This document shows, one piece after another, positions 57,611 through 64,000 of a stretch of 64,000 bases of DNA. Source of the stretch: Fodinicola feengrottensis (GTDB lineage: Bacteria; Actinomycetota; Actinomycetes; Mycobacteriales; HKI-0501); the NCBI RefSeq assembly GCF_010993775.1, contig NZ_WOTO01000038.1:1-64000 (forward strand). The letters are read 5' to 3'. Below the pieces are notes generated by a model. The model was not told the origin of the DNA. It made no database searches and saw only the letters and a list, made by a program, of their open reading frames with translations. Both the position numbers and the translations under genes were made by a program. Position 1 is the stretch's first letter. Each line of letters begins with the position of its first letter.

Positions 57611-58713
57611 TCAGCCCTTCTGCTGCCGGCGCAGGATCAGCTGCGACACCGAGTTGACCAGCAGGGTGATCACGAACAGGCAGAGGCCGGACGCGATCAA
57701 CGCACCGGTGCCCACGTCGCCGGCTTCGTTGTATTTCAAGGCGATGTTCGACGCGAACGTGATGCCGCCGTCCTCCAGGATGTGGATGTTCAGGGTTGTA
57801 CGCGGCGGAAAGGATCGTCGCGACCGCGAGCGTCTCGCCGAGCGCACGGCCCAGACCCAGCATCGCGGCCGAAACCAGGCCGGCGCGGCCGAAGGGCAGC
57901 ACCGAGAGCCGGATCATTTCCCAGCGGGTGGCGCCCAGCGCCAGCGCGCCCTCGATGTGCGTGGTGGGCACTTGGCGGAAAATCTCCCGGGCGATGGCTG
58001 AGACGATCGGCAGGATCATGATCGCCAGCACCAGTCCGGCGGTGAAGTCCGACCGGTTCGCCGGAATGCTGTCCTGGCGATAGTTGAAAATCACCGTCCA
58101 GCCGAGCCAGTGGGACAGGAACTGGTTGACCTCGACCAGGTTCGGTGCCAGGAAGAACAGGCCCCACAGGCCAAAGACGACCGACGGTACGGCGGCCAGC
58201 AGGTCGACCAGGTAGCCCAGCGCCGAGGCGATCCGGCGGGGTGCGTAGAAGGTGATGAAAAGCGCGATACCGATCGCGATCGGCACGGCCCACCACCATC
58301 GCGATGATCGACGTGAGAACCGTGTGGAAAGTCAGCGCGGCGATGCCGAAGGCCGGCTTTGAGGTCGGGCCGTTCGCGTCTGGGAACCAGTCGGTCGAGG
58401 TGAAGAAGTTGGCGGTGTCCTTGCCCAGCGCTGGGATCGCCTTGTAGACCAGGAAAGCCGCGATCGCGGCCATGATGATCAGGATCAGCGTGCCGGCACC
58501 GGTGGAAACGCCGCGGAAGACCGAGTCGCCGAGCTTGGTCGACCTGGCGTCCGAAAGCCTGGTGCGTACGGGCTCATCGGCGACTTTGACGGCGGAGGCC
58601 GGCGCCAGCTCGGCGGGCGTCGGGGCGGGCGCGTGCTCGGTCACCGGCAGGACGCCGCTCTCGCCGGCGATGTCGCGGGCCACCTCTCGGCGTTCGGCCG
58701 CCGACTCGGTCAC
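57611..58713 (-). CDS. pstC: Phosphate ABC transporter permease PstC, frameshifted
   Basis: Partner permease of PstA. A ~70-residue hydrophilic N-terminus (VTESAAERREVARDIAG) precedes TM1 (TLILIIMAAIAAFLVYKAIP), then DWFPDANGPTSKPAFGIAAL, SVVFGLWGLFFLAPNLVEV, and the EAA loop ALGATRWEMIRLSVLPFGRA and GLGRALGETLAVATIL. Shifts near 58290 and 57800; corrected ~365 residues ending NSVSQLILRRQQKG. GTG 58713 was chosen, but an upstream ATG at about 58773 (MPDDSQQPGRAPLS) overlaps out of frame and could be the true start if one base is missing. Confidence 0.88.
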
Positions 58714-58879
58714 CTCGACCCGTACCGTACCGACAGCGGCGCGCGCCCGGGTTGCTGACTGTCATCCGGCATTGCCGTACCTGCCTTGGCTCCGGGGGCT
58801 CCATGACTGGAGCTCGTACGACCGAGTGGCCGCCGCGTCAGCGACGACCACTCGGTGCTGTTTGTCGGATTTGTGACCA

Positions 58880-59992
58880 CTAGCTGATCGTCGCCACCGC
58901 GGCCTGGACCTTGGTCTGCAGATCCTTGGGGAGCTTGGCGTGACCGGCCCGCGGCCGCCGCGTCCTGGCCCTCGTCGCTGGAGGTGTAGGTCAGGAACGA
59001 CTTGACCAGCTTCGACTGCGCCGCCGGCAGACCCTTCTGGCAGGTGATCTCGTACGTCACGAGGCCCAGCGGGTACGCGCCGGCCTGCTTCAGGCCGTAG
59101 TTCAGGGTGAGTTTGATGTCGCTGCCGGTCTGCGTCACCTTGGCGGCCGCGACCGCGGTGCCGATGGTGTCGGTGGACAGCTCCACCGCGCCCTGGCCGA
59201 AGTCCAGCGCGGCGATGACGAGGCTGTTCTTCTTGGCGTCGGCGCCATCCACGTACGCGATGGAAGCGTCAGTGGACTTGATCGCGGAGACCACACGTCG
59301 GCCGAGCCGGGTACGCCCTTGCCGCCCGGGGCCTTCCAGGCCTGGCCGGTGCCGAACGTCCAGATGCTCTTGGACTGCGCGTCCAGGAACTTGGCGAAGT
59401 TGTCGGTGGTGCCGGAGTCCTTCGACCGGTGCACCGTGGTGATGGTGGTCGCCGGCAGCGTCACGCCCGGGTTCGACTTGGCGATGGCCGGGTCGTTCCA
59501 CTTGGTGATCTTGCCGGCGAAGATGCTGGCGACCGCATCCGGCGTCAGCGTCAGCTTGCTGACGTTCTTCAGGTTGAAGGCCACCGCGATCGGGCTGACG
59601 ACCATCGGCAGGTCGACCGCCTTGTTGCCGGCCCCGCAGCGCTTGTCGGCGGCCGGCTGGTTGGTGTCCTTCAGGGACGAGTCGGAGCCGGCGAAGGCGA
59701 CCTTCCCGGCGGTGAACGAGGTGACGCCGGCGCCCGAGCCGGTCTTGTTGTAGGTGACGCTCGCGCCGCACTTCTTGCCGTACCCCTGCGTCCAGGCGTC
59801 CATCGCGTTGCCCTGGGCCGTCGAGCCCTCCGCGCTGATCTGGCCGGTGGCGCAGTCGGAGCTGCCGGCGCTGGCGCTGCCGGACGCGTTGGCGGTGGGG
59901 GTGTTGTCCGATCCACAACCGGCGAGCGCAACGGCGCTCGCTGCGGTCACTGCCAGAAGGCAGGCTGAGACGCCGTGCCGCTGCAACTTCAC
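58880..59992 (-). CDS. pstS: Phosphate-binding lipoprotein PstS, frameshifted
   Basis: Extracytoplasmic phosphate-binding subunit of Pst. GTG 59992 follows GGAGGA; lipoprotein signal VTAASAVALAGCGSD (lipobox LAGC). Phosphate-contact segments: ISAEGSTAQGNAMDAW, GVTSFTAGKVAFAGSDSSL, TTVHRSKDSGTTDNFAKFL, GTDSR-like AYVDGA, and TLNYGLKQAGAYPLGLVTYE. Shifts at about 59297 and 58955; corrected ~370 residues ending VQAAVATIS. It is the first gene of pstSCAB-phoU and is preceded by a Pho box. Confidence 0.9.
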
Positions 59993-60097
59993 GTTCTTGT
60001 CCTCCGAGAGCAGCTGTTCCCGGCAGCGTTGCCGGGAACCGGCGGAATCCGCCGGTCGTCGCAAAGTTAGGGAGGCCAGGTTGCGCGAGGTGCGGCT

Positions 60098-60118
60098 GAG
60101 GGTAAACGGAGAGTGAAC
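60098..60118 (-). promoter_or_regulatory. Pho box upstream of pstS
   Basis: On the minus strand GTTCACTCTCC GTTTACCCTC is two 11-bp direct repeats fitting the actinobacterial PhoP consensus (GTTCACC-n4). It lies ~106 bp upstream of the pstS start, in AT-containing DNA likely to contain the promoter. Predicts induction of pst on phosphate limitation. Confidence 0.8.
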
Positions 60119-60250
60119 TTCACCCGATGTGTTGAAGGTCATCACGGAAAACGGGACATTGCGCCTGGGTGAACCGGCCCCACCGAAAAATGCCCCTGTG
60201 GATAACCGGCCTTTCGACGGAATTAGCCCGTCCGATCGGGTAATAATGGG

Positions 60251-60275
60251 CCCCCACCCTTTGCTCGGGTGGGGG
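60251..60275 (-). terminator. GC-rich hairpin after mshD
   Basis: A 9-bp stem CCCCCACCC / GGGTGGGGG with a 7-nt loop, 108 bp past the mshD stop (minus strand), followed by ATTATTA. The stem resembles the internal hairpin of the 180-bp repeats but no terminal repeats flank it. Confidence 0.55.
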
Positions 60276-60382
60276 GGGGGGTTTGAGAAAAAAAAAATAC
60301 GCTCGAAAACGATCTTGGGCCGGAATTCACGAATCAGTGGACAGCAGTTCTCCTGCTTTTACAACGATGTTCATCCAGTCGC

Positions 60383-61240
60383 TCAGCGGACCTGGAACAT
60401 CACGTCGCTGGTGGCGTTTTCGAAGCCCAGCCGACGATAAAGACCAACGGCCGGTTCGTTGTCCTCTTCGACGTAAAGCATCGCGTCGGTGTGACCGGTG
60501 TCCCGCAGATAGGCCAGCCCGATGATCGACAACGCCTTCGCGAGCCCGATGCCCTGCGCCTGCGGGCTGACGCCGAGGACATAGATCTCGCCCAGCGTAC
60601 GCGAATGTGCCTTCGTCCAATGGAAACCCAGGAGTCCGGCGGCTGACTCGGCCAGAAAGAAACCGGCCGGGTCGAACCACGGCTCGGCGAACCTGGCGGT
60701 CAGATCCTGCTCAGTCCAGCCGCCCTGCTCGGGGTGATGGGAGAAAGCGGCCGCGTTGAGTTTCAGCCAGGCACTGTCGTCGTCGCCGACGGCGAAGGTG
60801 CGTACGCGTACGTCCGCCGGCAGTTTTGGCTCCGGCAATGGCAAAGACAACGGCCGGCGCAGTTGCCACAGCACCCGCGCGCGCTCCATCCCGAGCGAAG
60901 CCGCCAACGCGAGCGCACCGGGATGCTCGTTGTGCGCCCATACCCGCCGCGCTCCGGCTTGGATCGCCGCGACCAGCAGCCGCCGCCCGATGCCCGCACG
61001 TCGTACGGACGGATGCACGACCAGCTCAGCCGACTCGTCCGCGTCGACCTGCGCATAGCCGACGATGCCGCCGGGCTCGCCGCGTACCACCAAATGCACC
61101 ACGTCGACACTGGTCAACCGCAGTCGACCGGCCTCGGACAGCGGACCGGACCGGTCCGTCTCGGTGGCCGCCGCGATCAGGTTCAGTACGGCCGACGCAT
61201 CGCTTTCGGTCAGCGCTGGCGGGCGTTCGACGGTTGTCAT
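60383..61240 (-). CDS. mshD: Mycothiol synthase MshD
   Basis: Acetyltransferase that adds an acetyl group to Cys-GlcN-Ins, the last step of mycothiol synthesis. Intact 285 residues made of two GNAT domains: ELVVHPSVRRAGIGRRLLVA (N-terminal) and YVLGVSPQAQGIGLAKALSI (C-terminal acetyl-CoA P-loop), with AAFSHHPEQGGWTEQDL, EPWFDPAGFFLAE and LYVEEDNEPAVGLYRRLGFE. Start ATG 61240 overlaps the glnR stop (ATGA). The glnR-mshD pair is conserved in mycobacteria and Streptomyces, usually with phosphate genes near by, as here. Confidence 0.95.
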   Translation of the reverse strand: MTTVERPPALTESDASAVLNLIAAATETDRSGPLSEAGRLRLTSVDVVHLVVRGEPGGIVGYAQVDADESAELVVHPSVRRAGIGRRLLVAAIQAGARRVWAHNEHPGALALAASLGMERARVLWQLRRPLSLPLPEPKLPADVRVRTFAVGDDDSAWLKLNAAAFSHHPEQGGWTEQDLTARFAEPWFDPAGFFLAESAAGLLGFHWTKAHSRTLGEIYVLGVSPQAQGIGLAKALSIIGLAYLRDTGHTDAMLYVEEDNEPAVGLYRRLGFENATSDVMFQVR

Positions 61241-61987
61241 ATCCGTTGCAATGATCGCGGGCGGGTCTGCATTCCTAGAGACGACGAACGACCGGTGCGG
61301 GTGCTTCTTCGGGGGAGCGCGCGTGCGGACGGGCCGACGAACTTGTAGCCGACCTGGCGGACCGTGCCGATCATCGTCTCGAACTCCAGGCCGAGCTTGG
61401 CCCGCAGCCGCCGGACGTGCACGTCGACCGTACGGGTGCCGCCGAAGTAGTCGTAACCCCAGACCTCGCGCAACAGCTGGTCCCGGGTGAAGACCCGGCC
61501 GGGGTGCTGGGCCAGGAAGCGGAGCAGCTCGAACTCCTTGTAAGTGAGGTCGAGCGGTCGGCCCTTGATCTTGGCGGCGTAGGTGGCGGTGTCGATCACC
61601 AGGTCACCGGCTCGGATGACGCCCACCTTGTCGCCGGTGGTGTCCTCGGCCTGTCGGCCGGTCACCATCCGTAGCCGCGCCTCGACCTCGGCTGGGCCGG
61701 TGGTGGCCAGGATCAGGTCGTCGATGCCCCATTCCGCGGTGAGCGCGACCAGGCCGCCTTCGGTGAGCACGGCGAGCAGGCACGTTGAGACCGGTGGCCC
61801 GGAGCACCCGACAGGTGGCGCGGGCGCCGGCAATGTCCGTACGGGCGTCCACCATGACCACGTCCGGACTGGTGGTGTGGAGGAGTGACCGAACGTCACG
61901 CGGAGCCGATCGAGTGGTGTGTCCAAGCAGGTCCAGTGCCGGCAGTACGGCAGCGGGTGCGTCGTCGGACATGACGAGAATGTCCAT
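61237..61987 (-). CDS. glnR: GlnR-like atypical OmpR-family response regulator, frameshifted
   Basis: Orphan response regulator of nitrogen assimilation. The receiver (MDILVMSDDAPAAVLPALDL, SPDVVMVDARTDIAGARATC) lacks the usual phosphorylation pocket, the Asp being structural, as in mycobacterial GlnR. The middle (LLAVLTEGGLVALTAEWGID) and the winged-helix domain (LDLTYKEFELLRFLAQHPGR, LREVWGYDYFGGTRTVDVHV) are near-identical to the family. ATG 61987 follows GGGAGGGG. A one-base shift near 61782 breaks it; corrected ~250 residues. Gene order with mshD confirms the identity. Confidence 0.88.
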
Positions 61988-62258
61988 TTTTCGCCCCTCC
62001 CTACATTCTCCTGTAGCGATGCAGAATATCGGAGATCTGGCCGAATGGGGCCGTGCGAGTGGTCGAGAGGTTGATCACGGAGGGTTTTCTCCGCTGGTAG
62101 CCGGGTACCTGTGCTGCCGTCAGCTCTGGCACCGATGGTCCGTTAAGGCATCCAATGTCCTTAATGAGACATCCAGGCCACCGGGTTTGCCCGTGATGGG
62201 CCATCAAGGGCAAGTCTCGGGGGCGGAGAGGGGCCGTTGGCATGGCACGATCGTGGGG

Positions 62259-63731
62259 ATGAGTACGGACCCGGGGACCTACCCACCGGCCGGCCAGGCA
62301 GTGTCTGCTGGCGGGCCCGCTGGTGGTGCCAGTGCCGACGGCGTCGGTGCCGGGATGGACGGCGGGATCGAGACGGCCAGCGTGTCGGCGGCTCCAGCGG
62401 TCTCCGCCGCCGCGGCGGCCGGCGCTCCCGGCTGGGGCCCGCCGGCAGACAGCGGATACGACGCTGCCTCCGCCGGTCCGTACGACACGCCTGCTGGTTC
62501 GTACGACGTTGCCGAGTACGACGTTGCCGAGTACGCGCCCGCCGACGAAGGCGCGGCCGCGTACGACCCGAACGCGTACGGCTACGGATCGCCCGGCGAC
62601 ACTGCCTACCCACCGCAGCCGTACCCACCGCAGCCGTACGAACAACAGCCGAACGATCAGGACCACCCCCAGGGCGAGACCCCGGGTGGGTATGGCCAGC
62701 CCGCCTACGGGGCCACTCAGCCGCCATCCGAGCCGGCTCAGCCGGCCGCTGCCCAGAGCCCGTACGAATATCCGGCCTACCACTCGACCACCCCGCCGGC
62801 CTCGTTGCTGGACGACGACGACCACCAGGTGGAGCCGTTAGACGTCACCCCCCGCCGCCGCGTGAGCAGCCGTCCGGCCTGCCGCCGCGGGCGGTTTCGG
62901 CCGTCCTTGGCGTGGTGGCCGCGTTGCTGGCCGGGGCGTTGGGAGCCGGTGGCGGCCTGCTCAGCCCGACGGCGTACACGGGAGTCGTGGTGCTCGCGCA
63001 GCTGCTGGTGGCGGCCGTGTGTGGGTGTTTGGCGGGCACTCGGCGAACCGGTGGGGAGTGGCCGGGGTGTCGCTGACCGCGGCCCTGGTCGCGGACGGTT
63101 TCATGCTGATTCAGGGCGGTCCGTTGGGCGCCCTCGGCTACCACGTGATGCCCGGCACCGGCACTGGGCCGGACCTGTCGGCGGTGGTCGGCGTGGTCGC
63201 GATCGCCTGGATCGCGATGATCCTGGTGCAGCTCGGCCGCGGCCGAAAGCGCGCGCAGGTGACCGGGGCTTTCGGCCCGCGATGGTGCTGACGGTGACGA
63301 TGGTCGGCTATGGCGCGTCGATCGCGCTCGTCCGCAACCAGGGCGCCGGCGTGCTGGCCGGCTTCCTCGCGATGGCCGGGGCGGCGGCGCTGCTCAGCCA
63401 CGCCACCGACGCGGCGCTGCCGCGGCCGGCGATCGCCCCGGGCGTGCCGCGCGGCCTGGTCGGGCTGGCGATCGGCGCGGTCGGCGCCGCTGGCGCGGGT
63501 GTGCTGGTGGCGAAGCTGGTCGCCATCGGCCCGTTGTACGCCGGGCTGCTCGGGCTTGGCGTCGGACTGGTCACCATGTTGCTGGACCTCGGCCAGGCGT
63601 ACGCGGTGGCCGGCCGGTTGGCCGCCGGTGAACAGCTCGCCGGCTCGACCATCCGGCCGTTGCTCGGGCCGTGCCTGGCGCTGGCGATGACCATCCTGGG
63701 CGCGTGGACTTATGGAGCGGTGGTTCTTTGA
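62259..63731 (+). CDS. Actinobacterial multi-TM membrane protein with proline-rich cytoplasmic region, frameshifted
   Basis: The N-terminal ~200 residues are low-complexity and Tyr/Pro/Ala-rich (MSTDPGTYPPAGQAVSAGG, YPPQPYPPQPYEQQP). Then come ~9 TM helices (AVSAVLGVVAALLAGALGAG, VAGVSLTAALVADGFMLIQG, LVGLAIGAVGAAGAGVLVAK, LLGPCLALAMTILGAWTYGA). Shifts near 62845, 63020 and 63280; corrected ~490 residues. ATG 62259 fits. It precedes an LmeA-family gene with overlapping stop/start (TTGA at 63728), a conserved arrangement in actinomycetes. Function unknown; a cell-envelope role is plausible from the partner. Confidence 0.65.
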   Translation: MSTDPGTYPPAGQAVSAGGPAGGASADGVGAGMDGGIETASVSAAPAVSAAAAAGAPGWGPPADSGYDAASAGPYDTPAGSYDVAEYDVAEYAPADEGAAAYDPNAYGYGSPGDTAYPPQPYPPQPYEQQPNDQDHPQGETPGGYGQPAYGATQPPSEPAQPAAAQSPYEYPAYHSTTPPASLLDDDDHQVEPLDVTPRRRVSSRPACRRGRFRPSLAWWPRCWPGRWEPVAACSARRRTRESWCSRSCWWRPCVGVWRALGEPVGSGRGVADRGPGRGRFHADSGRSVGRPRLPRDARHRHWAGPVGGGRRGRDRLDRDDPGAARPRPKARAGDRGFRPAMVLTVTMVGYGASIALVRNQGAGVLAGFLAMAGAAALLSHATDAALPRPAIAPGVPRGLVGLAIGAVGAAGAGVLVAKLVAIGPLYAGLLGLGVGLVTMLLDLGQAYAVAGRLAAGEQLAGSTIRPLLGPCLALAMTILGAWTYGAVVL

Positions 63732-63742
63732 GCGAGGGTGCT

Positions 63743-64000
63743 TTGAGTGAACTGTTCGACGTCGATGTCGTACGCCACGCAAGCGTCGCCGCGGGCGGCG
63801 GTGGGTGATCGCGCTGCTGGTGATCCTGCTGATACTGGTGGTCCTGTTGGTGGTGGCTGATCGGGCTTCCGCCTCGTACGCACAGGACCGGCTGAAGACC
63901 CAGTTGGCGAGCACGCTGGCCAAAGATGGCGGGACCGTCCAGTCCGTGCAGTTGGAGGGCTTCCCGTTTCTCAACCAGGTCATCGGCGGGCACTACACCG
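63743..64000 (+). CDS. LmeA-family (DUF2993) phospholipid-binding protein, 5' part, frameshifted
   Basis: Start of an exported protein of the DUF2993/LmeA family, which in mycobacteria helps lipomannan elongation. A membrane anchor (VIALLVILLILVVLLVVADR) is followed by YAQDRLKTQLASTLAKDGG and SVQLEGFPFLNQVIGGHYT, the family's GFPFL motif. The first codons (TTG 63743, LSELFDVDVV) do not join the later frame without a shift near 63785. The window ends before the body of the domain. Confidence 0.7.

Noticed and set aside
60240..60300. A seventh copy of the 180-bp repeat
   Set aside because: Only the CCCCCACCC hairpin is shared; the terminal repeats and the CCAATGTTCAAC core are absent.

Overview
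The window is a high-GC actinobacterial chromosome segment. Lineage markers are mycothiol synthase (mshD) next to a GlnR-type regulator, an 11-bp-repeat Pho box before pstS, a Ku plus split LigD end-joining set, and a methyltransferase/FAD-reductase pair of the 10-methyl (tuberculostearic-type) fatty acid pathway. Secreted glycosidases, several lipoproteins and many TetR/DeoR/WYL regulators fit a soil or saprophytic actinomycete. No rRNA, tRNA, CRISPR array or prophage was seen, so genus cannot be fixed from the sequence.

Layout. 0-6 kb is an accessory patch: a TetR gene joined to an epoxide-hydrolase remnant, a DHA2 drug exporter, a small secreted protein, a DUF222/HNH protein and an IS3 fragment. 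6-14 kb has a secreted S37-type peptidase, a large two-enzyme protein with a contractile-injection-cargo-like N-terminus, a TetR/FAD-monooxygenase pair, a cupin protein and a DUF3887 hydrolase. 14-18 kb has argS, a RidA protein and a WYL regulator. 18-31.6 kb is carbohydrate and uptake biology: a GH84 hexosaminidase with lectin repeats, a FucU/RbsD mutarotase, an MHS transporter, a DeoR regulator, a GH31 glycosidase, two tandem solute-binding lipoproteins and a class II aldolase. 32-34.6 kb is the fatty-acid methylation pair. 34.9-39.5 kb holds NlpC/P60 and beta-lactamase-like genes, then ku and the two LigD parts. 39.5-54.3 kb has PrsW, GroES-like, AI-2E transporter, DinG helicase, a cation exchanger under a Mn riboswitch, an ECF41 sigma factor, VanZ, the low-affinity Pap-Pit phosphate system, an MFS/TetR pair and small membrane proteins. 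55-62 kb is phoU-pstBACS with mshD and glnR (all minus strand), so high- and low-affinity phosphate uptake lie 5 kb apart. A membrane protein and the start of an LmeA-family gene close the window.

Three cross-cutting observations. First, a ~180-bp element with ~22-bp terminal inverted repeats is present six times, mostly between convergent genes, and one copy is split by an IS481-like mini-element with a 16-bp target duplication. Second, about sixty single-base frameshifts break genes of every class, including argS, pst and dinG. This looks like indel errors in the sequence rather than gene decay, so 'frameshifted' CDS entries below are given as one continuous gene. Third, the palindrome CGTACG is strikingly frequent.
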